In this document: positions 1-9,685 of the stretch, piece by piece | How positions within the stretch are numbered: the first letter of the stretch is position 1 | Layout: each line of letters opens with the position of its first letter | Assembly: GCA_030144725.1 (NCBI GenBank) | Contig: JASKMD010000025.1 | Location: 8,424,033 to 8,488,032, forward strand | Reading direction: 5' to 3' | Source of the DNA: Haematococcus lacustris | Lineage: Eukaryota > Chlorophyta > Chlorophyceae > Chlamydomonadales > Haematococcaceae | DNA: 64,000 bases | The notes under the pieces: model-generated | Databases searched by the model: none | Seen by the model: only the letters and a program-made list of their open reading frames with translations | Told to the model about the DNA's origin: nothing | Made by a program: the position numbers and the translations under genes

Positions 1-39
1 GTTTTGGCTGCATATAATGCGGTGCATGGTTTGCTCTAG
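1..39 (+). CDS. C-terminal tail of chromovirus pol (partial)
   Basis: Thirteen codons, ending in TAG at 37-39, read VLAAYNAVHGLL. The complete copy ends VLTAYNAVHGLS at the same place. This is the tail of the chromodomain that follows integrase. The rest of the gene is upstream of the window. Confidence 0.8.
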   Translation, partial: VLAAYNAVHGLL

Positions 40-114
40 CATTGCTTCTTTAAGCTTTGCGAGTCCCTGTGTTTTACACTGGGGCGGGACGTTCCTCGAG
101 TGGAGAGGGAGGAA

Positions 115-321
115 TGTAGCGAACGGCTCTTCGAGCGTTGCGCGGTCATTGTGTACTTCTGTACTGCAGTGTGACATGGTGGGCGAAAGGGGCAGGTGGG
201 CCTTCGTGCCTGCCTGCTTCAGAGGTTCGACTCCTCGGGGGAATGTCCTAAACCCTGGCCATGTCAGTCTGCTGTTACAAGGTAGTTTAACGGTCATCGG
301 CGGTGCTATTAGCACGCTACA
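115..321 (+). repeat. LTR of the remnant chromovirus
   Basis: It starts TGTAGCGAACGG and ends CACGCTACA, about 207 bp, matching the 208-bp LTRs at 26801 and 32724 with scattered substitutions. The tRNA-like stretch with a B-box match (GGTTCGACTCC) is preserved here. Confidence 0.85.
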
Positions 322-382
322 GAAGGTACCCGTAATGTAAAGGGATTTCGCATAATGTCTCGGCCAGCGCTGTTCACGTCCA

Positions 383-474
383 AATAACAGTCTCGGCCAG
401 GTCTCGAGTTGCGTAAACGTCTCGGCTGCGCCTCGACGTTTACCGCAACTCTCGACCCAGCCTCGACCGTTATT
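383..474. repeat. Imperfect hairpin next to the left palindrome-motif cluster
   Basis: The two halves are reverse complements at roughly 80% identity by eye. Both halves are built from TCTCGGCC / CTCGACC-type words and the stem includes GTAAACGTC pairing with GACGTTTAC. A similar GC-rich hairpin occurs near the outer end of each palindrome arm (about 4109-4214 and its mirror). It could be the end of a non-autonomous element, but no partner or target duplication was found. Confidence 0.5.
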
Positions 475-510
475 TTCCCGTAACAGCTCGGCCTCCGACA
501 TTATACTATA

Positions 511-728
511 CATCTGTGCAGATGCCGGATATTAAATCTGTGCAGATGCATTAAAGGGCGACATCTGTGCAGATGCCGGTTATTGAATCTGTGCAGATGC
601 ATTAAAGGGCGACATCTGTGCAGATACCGGTTATTAAATCTGTGCAGATGCAGGGCGACATCTGTCGACATCTCGACGTGACAATGTCGACATCTGCACA
701 GATGCATACCTCAACATCTGCACAGATG
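511..728. repeat. Cluster of 14-bp palindromic motif CATCTGTGCAGATG (left)
   Basis: CATCTGTGCAGATG and its reverse complement CATCTGCACAGATG occur about eight times in 218 bp, separated by short spacers such as TTAAAGGGCGA. The first copies are in one orientation and the last two in the other. The same motif is clustered at 8352-8610, on the far side of the large palindrome. No coding frame in this stretch looks real. Confidence 0.8.
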
Positions 729-1370
729 CCAAGTAGTGCAGCTGAGCACATGAAGAAAAGGCTTGCATAAAGGTTACGCAAAGGCACCGCGAAGGAATCA
801 ATACTCTTCCATTATTCAACAATCTGTGTGATATCTGCATGAAGTTTTCGCAAAGGTGGCGCGAAGGAAGCCAGGGAACCGCGAAGGAGCTTAGATTGCC
901 CCATATAGCAGCAATGAGCAGCCAGGAGCTGCCAACAAAAGTCGCCAAAAGGCTAGCTATGAGCCGACCAGCCGCATAGCATTGGCGACCAGCCATAAAA
1001 AGATGCCATCAGGTTAAGCGATAGGATCAAGAGATAGCGACAGAAAACGGAAGGAGGTGCAGCGATGCAGCGACCCAGCGATGCAGCGATGCGGCATAAG
1101 AAATGCACGAGGTGCAACTAGGACACGTAGCCCGAAGCCTATGAGACGGAGCGGAAGAGGAGTGGAGGAGCCCGGAGAGGCGGTCAGGAGCCATGCAAGA
1201 GACGAAGCTGGGTGCACATGAAACAAAGTTGGGTGCACCCACACAAACCCCACCCTAGCGAATGGTGAGTAGTTTATCTTGCAGTCATGTGGCTCCAAAT
1301 ACCTTGCCTGAATATTTGCCAACCACTGAATAGCTGCAGGTTCAATGGTCCCAACCTCCCCTTCCCTACA
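729..1370. other. No recognisable gene; short iterated words
   Basis: Words such as CGCAAAGG and CGCGAAGGAA recur between 775 and 890, and GCAGCGATGCAGCGA between 1060 and 1090. The open frames are short and compositionally poor. I see no gene here. Confidence 0.5.
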
Positions 1371-2710
1371 CCCAGCCCAGCCCAGCCCAGCCCAGCCCAG
1401 CCCAGCCCAGCCCAGCCCAGCCCAGCCCAGCCCAGCCCAGCCCAGCCCAGCCCAGCCCAGCCCAGCCCAGCCCAGCCCAGCCCAGCCCAGCCCAGCCCAG
1501 CCCAGCCCAGCCCAGCCCAGCCCAGCCCAGCCCAGCCCAGCCCAGCCCAGCCCAGCCCAGCCCAGCCCAGCCCAGCCCAGCCCAGCCCAGCCCAGCCCAG
1601 CCCAGCCCAGCCCAGCCCAGCCCCCAGCCCAGCCCAGCCCAGCCCAGCCCAGCCCAGCCCAGCCCAGCCCAGCCCAGCCCAGCCCAGCCCAGCCCAGCCC
1701 AGCCCAGCCCAGCCCAGCCCAGCCCAGCCCAGCCCAGCCCAGCCCAGCCCAGCCCAGCCCAGCCCAGCCCAGCCCAGCCCAGCCCAGCCCAGCCCAGCCC
1801 AGCCCAGCCCAGCCCAGCCCAGCCCAGCCCAGCCCAGCCCAGCCCAGCCCAGCCCAGCCCAGCCCAGCCCAGCCCAGCCCAGCCCAGCCCAGCCCAGCCC
1901 AGCCCAGCCCAGCCCAGCCCAGCCCAGCCCAGCCCAGCCCAGCCCAGCCCAGCCCAGCCCAGCCCAGCCCAGCCCAGCCCAGCCCAGCCCAGCCCAGCCC
2001 AGCCCAGCCCAGCCCAGCCCAGCCCAGCCCAGCCCAGCCCAGCCCAGCCCAGCCCAGCCCAGCCCAGCCCAGCCCAGCCCAGCCCAGCCCAGCCCAGCCC
2101 AGCCCAGCCCAGCCCAGCCCAGCCCAGCCCAGCCCAGCCCAGCCCAGCCCAGCCCAGCCCAGCCCAGCCCAGCCCAGCCCAGCCCAGCCCAGCCCAGCCC
2201 AGCCCAGCCCAGCCCAGCCCAGCCCAGCCCAGCCCAGCCCAGCCCAGCCCAGCCCAGCCCAGCCCAGCCCAGCCCAGCCCAGCCCAGCCCAGCCCAGCCC
2301 AGCCCAGCCCAGCCCAGCCCAGCCCAGCCCAGCCCAGCCCAGCCCAGCCCAGCCCAGCCCAGCCCAGCCCAGCCCAGCCCAGCCCAGCCCAGCCCAGCCC
2401 AGCCCAGCCCAGCCCAGCCCAGCCCAGCCCAGCCCAGCCCAGCCCAGCCCAGCCCAGCCCAGCCCAGCCCAGCCCAGCCCAGCCCAGCCCAGCCCAGCCC
2501 AGCCCAGCCCAGCCCAGCCCAGCCCAGCCCAGCCCAGCCCAGCCCAGCCCAGCCCAGCCCAGCCCAGCCCAGCCCAGCCCAGCCCAGCCCAGCCCAGCCC
2601 AGCCCAGCCCAGCCCAGCCCAGCCCAGCCCAGCCCAGCCCAGCCCAGCCCAGCCCAGCCCAGCCCAGCCCAGCCCAGCCCAGCCCAGCCCAGCCCAGCCC
2701 AGCCCAGCCC
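1371..2710. repeat. 1.34-kb CCCAG pentanucleotide satellite
   Basis: It holds about 267 nearly perfect copies of CCCAG, with one irregular unit near 1621-1626 (an extra CC that shifts the phase). The minus strand is (GGGCT)n, which satisfies the four-G-run rule for G-quadruplexes throughout. Because the unit is 5 bp without stops, long frames stay open on both strands (PSPAQ repeats on plus, GLGWA repeats on minus). These are artefacts of composition, not evidence of a protein. Confidence 0.95.
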
Positions 2711-3600
2711 TCTCCGTCCCCTCCCCTCCCTACCCCTACCTATCATCTCACATCCCTCACCCCACATCACAACTCTGACCGCCTGTCATGACCTTGTTGT
2801 TGTTTGCAGGTTCTAGTGGCCACACCCATCCCCCTTCCCACCCCCTCCCCCACCCCCTCCCCCACCCCCACCCCCACCCCCACCCCCACCCCCACCACCA
2901 CCACCACCACCACCTCCATCACCACCACCACCACCTCCTCCATCACCCTACCACAAGAAGCAGGCGCATGGAGCGCAGGAGCAGCCAGGAGCTGCAGCCA
3001 TGGAGGCGCTGCCAGGTAGGTATAGAAGTGGCGCTAGCAAAGTGTGAGTGGCCAGCCCTTGCACATGAGTGGTCCGGTGCCCAGCCTAACCGCAAAGATG
3101 CTCCTTGTTTACTGCAGGTCCCACGGTCAGCTCTCCCCCCTTCCCCCCCCTTCCACCTTCCCCCTTCCCCCTACCCCCTTCCCCCTTCCCCCTTCCCTAC
3201 CCTGTCCCACCACCTCCAAGTCTGCCACCCCACCTACCTCCCCCCTTTCCCACCCCCCGCCCCACAACGCACGCACGACGCTGCAACCCTCTCCCTACCC
3301 TACCCTTGGCGCAGCAATCTGGAGCGGGCAACACGGAGCGGGCAGCTTGGAGTGGGATCCAGTAGTAGCAGCCCACCCAGCCCACCCTGGCCATGCCATG
3401 CCCACACACCACAATGACCCTACCCATCCCTCTCCAACGGGGACGATAACTGGATGGTGGAGCACTTGGGTGGTTGTCAGCCCGTGCTTGTTGTGCGACA
3501 TGGCATAGGTGAAGGTGTGGTAGGTGGGCGTCAATGGTAGTAAGAGGAGCCTACGGAGTTGCACCCGGTGTAGTACATTACCAAGGAGAATGTAACATCA
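2711..3600 (+). other. C-rich low-complexity region with intron-like signals
   Basis: Stretches of CCCCCAC, CCACCA and CCCCCTTC alternate. Splice-like signals are present: TTGTTTGCAG at about 2809, a donor CCAG/GTAGGT at about 3014 and an acceptor TTTACTGCAG at about 3117. They could bound an exon of about 205 bp coding a Pro/His/Thr-rich peptide. The composition is too biased to claim a gene, so this is recorded only as a possible remnant of a transcribed unit. Confidence 0.25.
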
Positions 3601-3654
3601 CCCTTGTTGTAGCGTCCATACTCGTTGTCATCTTGCCGCCTTGTTGCAATGTTG

Positions 3655-3772
3655 TTGTGTTGTCATTGTGGTGTGGTGTGGTGTGGTGATGGTGTGGTGA
3701 TGGTGTGGTGATGGTGTGGGTGGTGATGATGGTGATGGTGATGATGATGGTGGTGATGGTGATGGTGTGTGG
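3655..3772. repeat. TGG/TGA microsatellite
   Basis: Runs of TGGTG and TGATGG follow one another (GTGTGGTGATGG units). No coding interpretation is supported. Confidence 0.8.
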
Positions 3773-3829
3773 TGTCACCTTCTTGTTGTCGTGTCGTTGC
3801 TACCTTGTCACATCGTAGGGGGGTGTTGC

Positions 3830-4050
3830 GGTCATTGGGTGCATCAATGCATGTGCTTAGCATTTCTATATCGAGGTGTTGTGGAGTGATGGTGCATCGA
3901 GACATGTGCTTGCAAGTCCCGTAGCGAGGTGTTGCGGGATGTTTGGGTTTCCAACATGTGTTTTGCGGGGATGTTGCGGGGTGTTTGGGTGTCAATTCAT
4001 ATGTTTTGCGGGGGTGTAGCGAGGTGTTGCGGGGTGTTTGGGTGTCAATA
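3830..4050 (+). repeat. GT-rich minisatellite, left block
   Basis: A unit of about 45-57 bp containing TAGCGAGGTGTTGCGGGGTG and ending TTTGGGTGTCAAT is repeated with variation about four times. The same unit, in the same orientation, continues at 8161, directly right of the palindrome. This indicates that the palindrome was inserted into one array. Confidence 0.75.
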
Positions 4051-4341
4051 ACTTCAATTTACGATGAGGATAACTGCAACGTCGAAGCTTTTCCGGGTTT
4101 GTAAACGACCGAGGCCGAAGCAGTTCCGAGTGAACGCTCGAGACCGACGCCAGGGGCCGGAGGCCCCTGGCGGAGGTCGAGAGCGTTCACGAGGAACTGC
4201 GAGGCCGAGGAACTTGTATAACTTCAATTTACAGAGGCGATAAATCGATTCTGAGCTCGGCGGAGCCGAGCTGATCATTGTCTTTAGTGTAACATTTGAG
4301 GCCATTCTTTGTTTGTTGTTTGGTGAAGGTCATTCGTTGCT

Positions 4342-5317
4342 ATGGCGCGCGCAATAGACGTGGCACTAGTGGCGTTCTTCTACGAGAATGGAGCGGCGGC
4401 GACAATGACGGCGACGACGTTGGCACCAAACCTGAAATCGGTGAGCTCGAAGTTCACTATTGCCGAGATGGTGCGGCTTGCCACGCACCAGCATGGTCTC
4501 ACTGAAATCGCCATCGGCAAACACCCCTCCGATTTGCTCGTAGGGACACCCGCAAGCCATCCAGCGCCCTTGTGGAGGTCACAACGTAGCGTTCTTGTGG
4601 AGTTCACGTTCTTGTGGATAACATGTTTACTCAGCGGGCCGCCGCCTCCGCCGCCACTTCAAGTGCCCAGCTACAGCCGCCACTTCCTTGTCCCAATGTT
4701 GCTATCGTAACTATTAACGTAGGTGTTTCCTCAACCGTGTAGGCGCTGTGACCATCTTTTTGGTCGCTAGGGCAGCCGTGCTATTGCCATTGCCATAGCT
4801 GCCAGGGCTAGCAGTAATCAGGGCAGCAACATGTGCCTGCGCAATTGTATTCGTGTGCATTCATGTTTGCCACATCATGTTGTTTTGTCTCTTGCAGAGT
4901 TGCTAACGCTAATGCTTTTGGCCTATCATCAAGTCAAACAGAACTTTAAGCTTAGTCAGGTCAGTGAGCACACTCTTGTGTGCCCCTTGGGGAGGGTGGG
5001 CAGATCCCGGTGGTATGGAGTCTTACATTGTGCATGATGGCTGCCAAAACCCTCTTTGATGTCCTTGTTTGCAGGAGCTCAAGTCACTTATCCATTGCGG
5101 CTACCAATGTAGGGTTACTTTTGAGGTGGCTTCCGTGCTACCAATACCAAGTAATGTTGTTGCAGGCGCTGAGGGTGGCGCACATCACACAGGTGGTGAT
5201 CTTGATGCTCCCAGCCTGCCCACCGCCCCAGCTCAGGCTACCACCACCTCCCAGTCCTGCCATTCTCTCTTAGATAGCGTTGTTGTCCCTCACCAGCCTT
5301 TGGAATGCCACGCATGA
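4342..5317 (+). pseudogene. Intron-bearing gene fragment in left palindrome arm, unknown product
   Basis: The first open frame (4342-4710) begins MARAIDVALVAFFYENG and includes KFTIAEMVRLATHQHG. It does not resemble a family I know. Good splice signals follow: acceptor TCTCTTGCAG before 4898, donor CAG/GTCAGT after 4959, and acceptor TTGTTTGCAG before 5076. The exon 4898-4959 codes LTLMLLAYHQVKQNFKLSQ and joins in phase to a frame that starts ELKSLIHCGYQC and runs to a stop at 5317. How the first exon joins the second is unresolved (a GTAGGG donor near 4541 is one option). The mirrored copy in the right arm is almost identical, so the fragment was captured before the palindrome formed. It may be a piece of a host gene carried by the element. 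Confidence 0.4.
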
Positions 5318-5617
5318 TGCATGGCATGGCACTACTCACGTCGCGGCTACTGCTTAGTCATCTGTTTGTCATGTTGTGTTGCAAGTGGTGTTCATGGTGC
5401 TGTGTATTAGGCGGGGCTTCCTCTTCTATGGGGTGAAGCGCATGCAAATTAGCTTTGCTATGATGGAGTGCATGCGAATGCATAGATGAATTGCATAATG
5501 AAGAAATGAAGGGCATGGGCGCATAAATTGCATGAGGTACACGGAGGTGCAAAGCGCGTGATATGAGGATAAGATTGTGTGTTGCCATGTGCAGTGGTTG
5601 CGACTTGTCGGTTGGCT

Positions 5618-6045
5618 ATAAATGGCGATGGGCTATAATTGACGGTTGGCTATAATTGACGGTTGGCTATAATTGGCGGTTGCTATAATTGGCGGTTGGC
5701 CATAATTGGCGGTTGGCTGTAATTGACGGTTGGCTATAATTGACAGTTGAGACATAATTAGCCGTCGGTTGCCCTTGTTACAGCCTTTTAAAATGCGGGC
5801 AGAAACCGTTTAGATCCGGGTAAACTGAAGTTATCCGGATCTAAACGGTTTTTGCCCGCATTTTAAAAGGCTGTAACAAGGGCAACCGACGGCTAATTAT
5901 GTCTCAACCGTCAATTACAGCCAACCGTCAATTACAGCCAACCGCCAATTATAGCAACCGCCAATTATAGCAACCGCCAGTTATAGCCAACTGCCGATTA
6001 TAGCCAACCGTCAATTATAGCCAACCGCCATTTATAGCCAACCGC
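5618..6045. repeat. 17-bp AT-rich tandem repeats on both sides of the palindrome centre
   Basis: The unit GGCTATAATTGACGGTT, with GGCGG variants, is repeated about eight times up to about 5745. It appears reverse-complemented from about 5905 to 6045. Between the blocks are the GCCTTTTAAAATGCGGGC and AAACCGTTTAGATCCGG sequences that pair across the centre. The array belongs to the palindrome arms. Confidence 0.85.
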
Positions 6046-6305
6046 TAAGCCGATCCTCATATCACGCGCTTTGCACCTCCGTGTACCTCATGCAATTTAT
6101 GCGCCCATGCCCTTCATTTCTTCATCATGCAATTCATCTATGCATTCGCATGCACTCCATCATAGCAAAGCTAACTTGCATGCGCTTCACCCCATAGAAG
6201 AGGAAGCCCCGCCTAATACACGGCACCATGAACACCACTTGCAACACAACATGACAAACAGATGACTAAGCAGTAGCCGAGACATGAGTAGTGCCATGCC
6301 ATGCA

Positions 6306-7881
6306 TCATGCGTGGCATTCCAAAGGCTGGTGAGGGACAACAACGCTATTTAAGAGAGAATGGCAGGACTGGGAGGTGGTGAAGATGGTGAAGGTGGTGG
6401 TAGCCTGAGCTGGGGCGGTGGGCAGGCTGGGAGCATCAAGATCACCACCTGTGTGATGTGCGCCACCCTCAGCGCCTGCAACAACATTACTTGGTATTGG
6501 TAGCACGGAAGCCACCTCAAAAGTAACCCCACATTGGTAGCCGCAATGGATAAGTGACTTGAGCTCCTGCAAACAAGGACATCAAACAAGGACATCAAAG
6601 AGGGTTTTGGCAGCCATCATGCACAATGTAAGACTCCATACCAGTGTTGTGGAAATTTCAGATTTTCATTCAGATTTTCAATGAAAATTTTCATCTGAAA
6701 ATCTGAACGTATTCACTGCAAATCTGAAAGTGCCGGGTGCTGCCCCCGGTCAGATCGCGGCGCGATGGCAGCAGCAGGCGAACAGCAGCTCGCAGGCAAC
6801 CAGAGACTCGCCCTAGTGCAAACTGCCCGGGCTATAGTCGCTGCCATCGGAAGGAGCCCGGCGCTGCCAATCCCACGGGTGTCGCAGTGCCTTTCGCTTG
6901 GCTTAGCTGGCGCCAGCGCGCTGCAGCCACAGCGGAAGAAGCGTAAGGCAGGCAACGCCAGCATGGGCGGCTTGCATCTTTTAAATTGGCTTGCATGTCT
7001 GACCTTAAGCGAACTGAGCATTTGTGCATTTCTTGAAGTGCAGACCTGCAAACAAGCCGCGTGCATAAAGGGAGGATGGGAAACCAGCTGCAAACGCTCA
7101 TTTTCACTGGCGTGAAAGTCTTTCAGATTTTCAATGAAACACTTTCATTTTCATGAAAATCTGAAAATCTGAAAGCTGAAAATCTGAAGATTCACAACAC
7201 TGCTCCATACCACCGGGATCTGCCCACCCTCCCCAAGGGGCACACAAGAGTGTGCTCACTGACCTGACTAAGCTTGAAGTTCTGTTTGACTTGATGATAG
7301 GCCAAAAGCATTAGCGTTAGCAACTCTGCAAGAGACAAAACAACATGATGTGGCAAACATGAATGCACACGAATACAATTGCGCAGGCACATGTTGCTGC
7401 CCTGATTACTGCTAGCCCTAGCAGCTATGGCAATGGCAATAGCACGGCTGCCCTAGCGACCAAAAAGATGGTCACAGCGCCTACACGGTTGAGGAAACAC
7501 CTACGTTAATAGTTACGATAGCAACATTGGGACAAGGATGTGGCGGCTGTAGCTGGGCACTTGAAGTGGCGGCGGAGGCGGCGGCCCGCTGAGTAAACAT
7601 GTTATCCACAAGAACGTGAACTCCACAAGAACGCTACGTTGTGACCTCCACAAGGGCGCTGGATGGCTAGCGGGTGTCCCTACGAGCAAATCGGAGGGGT
7701 GTTTGCCGATGGCGATTTCAGTGAGACCATGCTGGTGCGTGGCAAGCCGCACCATCTCGGCAATAGTGAACTTCGAGCTCACCGATTTCAGGTTTGGTGC
7801 CCACGTCGTCGCCGTCATTGTCGCCGCCGCTCCATTCTCGTAGAAGAACGCCACTAGTGCCACGTCTATTGCGCGCGCCAC
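6306..7881 (-). pseudogene. Mirror copy of the arm gene fragment, interrupted by the hAT element
   Basis: This is the reverse-complement copy of the 4342-5317 fragment. The first exon frame is 7513-7881, with only a few residue changes (for example TTLAP to TTWAP and HFLVP to HILVP). The second exon lies near 7260-7330 and the last frame ends at 6306, with a small in-frame insertion (FTIFTTS). The hAT element at 6642-7202 lies in what would be the intron before the last exon. As for the left copy, the product is unknown and expression is doubtful. Confidence 0.4.
6642..7202. mobile_element. Non-autonomous hAT-type element (561 bp)
   Basis: The ends are CAGTGTTGTG and CACAACACTG, a 10-bp terminal inverted repeat with the CAGNG start typical of hAT elements. 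Both flanks carry CTCCATAC (6634-6641 and 7203-7210), an exact 8-bp target duplication. The uninterrupted left arm has a single copy of this octamer (as GTATGGAG near 5014), which proves the insertion. Subterminal repeats of TCAGATTTTCA and its complement fill the first and last 100 bp. The interior codes nothing recognisable, so a transposase would have to be supplied in trans. Confidence 0.93.
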
Positions 7882-8160
7882 AGCAACGAATGACCTTCAC
7901 CAAACAACAAACAAAGAATGGCCTCAAATGTTACACTAAAGACAATGATAAGCTCGGCTCCGCCGAGCTCAGAATCGATTTATCGCCTCTGTAAATTGAA
8001 GTTATACAAGTTCCTCGGCCTCGCAATTCCTCGTGAACGCTCTCGACCTCCGCCAGGGGCCTCCGGCCCCTGGCGTCGGTCTCGAGCGTTCACTCGGAAC
8101 TGCTTCGGCCTCGGTCGTTTACAAACCCGGAAAAGGTTCGGTGTTGCAGTTATCCTCATC

Positions 8161-8345
8161 ATACATGTGTTTTGCGGGGGTGTAGCGAGGTGTTGCGGGG
8201 TGTTTATGGGTGTCAATACATGTGTTTTGCGGGGGTGTAGTGAGGTGTTGCGGGGTGTTTTGGGTGTTAAACATGTGTTTTGCGGAGGTGTAGCGAGGTC
8301 TTGCTGGATGTTTGGGTGTCAATGCATGTGCTTTGCGGATGTAAT
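8161..8345 (+). repeat. GT-rich minisatellite, right block
   Basis: Three to four copies of the unit seen at 3830-4050, starting ACATGTGTTTTGCGGGGGTG, in the same orientation. Joining 4050 to about 8164 would regenerate an ordinary unit boundary (GTGTCAATACATGTG). Confidence 0.75.
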
Positions 8346-8351
8346 AGTCGA

Positions 8352-8610
8352 CATCTGTGCAGATGCTACAAACAACATCTGCACAGCCAAGCATTGAATG
8401 TAATAGTCGACATCTGTGCAGCTGTCGTCGTCAGCAGCTGCACAGATGTCAGTCACGACATCTGCACAGCCAAGCATTAAATGTAATAGTCGACATCTGT
8501 GCAGATGTCGTTATTAGCAGCTGTACAGATGTTGGTTTCGCTTGCGGCTGTGCAGATGTTGGTTTCGCTTGCATCTGTGCAGATGAAGAACATACGACAT
8601 CTGCACAGAT
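8352..8610. repeat. Cluster of 14-bp palindromic motif CATCTGTGCAGATG (right)
   Basis: About nine full or half copies of CATCTGTGCAGATG, CATCTGCACAG and close variants, interspersed with GTAATAGTCGA and CAAGCATTAAATG. It is the counterpart of the cluster at 511-728. Confidence 0.8.
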
Positions 8611-8904
8611 TGCTTGGTTATACAAGTTGCGGCCAAATTACGTCGCAACGGATGCGCGGATTAACGTAAGACTTGTACCGTTCGAACGGCCTTCTTCCCT
8701 TCTATCGAATGAGCTATGGTCGGTTCAATCGCGACAGGTCCTTGTTTTACATGAGTGAGGTTTCAGGTCGAGGGGCGGAACTTAGGGCCTATCCGCGAAC
8801 GGGCTCGTAATTCAAACTTTTCTGATTAATTCAAATTTTACTAGTTCGGTAGTGGTTGAGCCAACCGCCTGCGCCTGCGCCTGCGCCTTTGCCACTACCA
8901 ACCC
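8611..8904. other. Intergenic; contains a 29-nt sequence shared with the L1-like 3' UTR
   Basis: No gene is evident. Positions 8758-8786, which begin AGGTTTCAGGTCGAGGGG, are identical over 29 nt to 25291-25319 in the 3' untranslated region of the L1-like element, in the same orientation. Neighbouring sequence differs. Confidence 0.6.
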
Positions 8905-9561
8905 ATCTGCCGGGCCCTGCTTAATACTGACAGCAGCGACGATGGGCGCCAGCGGCAGCACGACGATTCCGACGCTGACGCTGACAGGCTTCGAGGGCAG
9001 AATGGCGACTTTCTTCTTTACCTGCAGTTGTACGAACTCGAAGGGAGAGGTGAGTGAGTATGGGGGCGCCCGCCATTTCGCAGGCCCCTTGCCCGCCGCA
9101 ACCCCGCATCTTGCACACTGTGCGCAGGCGGGAATGGGACGTACTGCCCAGGTCTCTTGACCACTACAAGACTGTCACAAAAGCCGTCGATGCAAATGCT
9201 GATGTATTGTTGCGTGAGTATTGCGTGGGTATTGTTGCGTGAGAATGACCTTACTCTGCCCTATGTGCCCACAGTGATCATGGCATGCTTCATCTTGCAC
9301 AACATTGCTGAGCAGCGTGCTGAGCCTCTGCCTGAAGCGGATGATAGGTACATGGCGATGCTTGCTGCCTACAATGCAATGTTTGAGGGTATAGAGCTGT
9401 TGGGGGCTGACGAGGATGGCATGGGTGACAATGGTGGCGCAGCTGCTGCAGGTGGCCACTTGGTGCCATTTGGTGCCTTGGAGCCACCCCCCTTGCAAAG
9501 GAGGCGTGAGCATGGTTTTGCAGTGCGTGACGCTGTGGTTCAGCGGCTCAGGCAAATGTAA
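8905..9561 (+). pseudogene. Decayed PIF/Harbinger transposase (DDE_Tnp_4)
   Basis: The clearest part is the last exon, from the acceptor CCCACAG at 9274 to the stop at 9559-9561. It has VIMACFILHNIAEQRAE followed by a linker and RDAVVQRLRQM, the usual C-terminal end of Harbinger transposases. Upstream, a possible exon ends at a GTGAGT donor near 9050 (frame with DFLLYLQLYELEG), and another piece after 9126 has REWDVLPRSL. The central DDE catalytic region is missing and the spacing is too short for a full protein (usually 350-450 residues). This is therefore an internally deleted remnant. Identification of the last exon is good; the upstream exons are inferred. Confidence 0.6.
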
Positions 9562-9685
9562 GGCTTCATCAGTTTGCCATCATTACAAGTGACGCTGTGT
9601 CAACTGACGTTGCGGCTGTGGCTGGGACACCCAAGCAAATGTAAGGCTGACATGAAAGTTAACAGACAACCACGATCTCAAGCCA

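Larger units (their letters stand above)
1..321 (+). mobile_element. 3' end of a Ty3/gypsy chromovirus (remnant)
   Basis: Only the last codons of pol, the polypurine tract (about 101-114) and one LTR of this element lie in the window. The sequence aligns along its whole length with the 3' end of the complete chromovirus at 26801-32931 but differs at many positions, so it is an older or different copy of the same family. The other LTR, and any target duplication, are outside the window. Confidence 0.85.
4063..8160. mobile_element. 4.1-kb near-perfect palindrome (foldback-like element)
   Basis: The left arm (4063-about 5818) and the right arm (about 5835-8160) are reverse complements. The arm ends share GATGAGGATAACTGCAAC, and the centre is a short spacer around 5819-5834 flanked by CCGGATCTAAACGG. 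The left arm is about 1756 bp. The right arm is about 2326 bp and becomes about 1757 bp once the 561-bp hAT element plus its 8-bp duplication are removed. Each arm holds a GC-rich hairpin near its outer end, one copy of a gene fragment, and an AT-rich tandem repeat next to the centre. A candidate 3-bp duplication (ATA) is weak because the left end has 12 extra bases. No transposase is seen inside, so a foldback transposon or an inverted duplication are both possible. Confidence 0.9.

Noticed and set aside
1274..2816. Three long open frames (about 480-510 codons) across the CCCAG array
   Set aside because: A stop-free 5-bp unit opens frames on both strands. The only non-repeat parts are short tails with no known domain.
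4054..4305. Small frames in the GC-rich hairpin of the palindrome arm
   Set aside because: They cross the hairpin and have no family resemblance. The same bases reappear inverted in the other arm.
8352..8610. CRISPR-like array
   Set aside because: The repeated word is palindromic, only 14 bp, spacers are irregular and themselves repeated, and the window is eukaryotic nuclear DNA.
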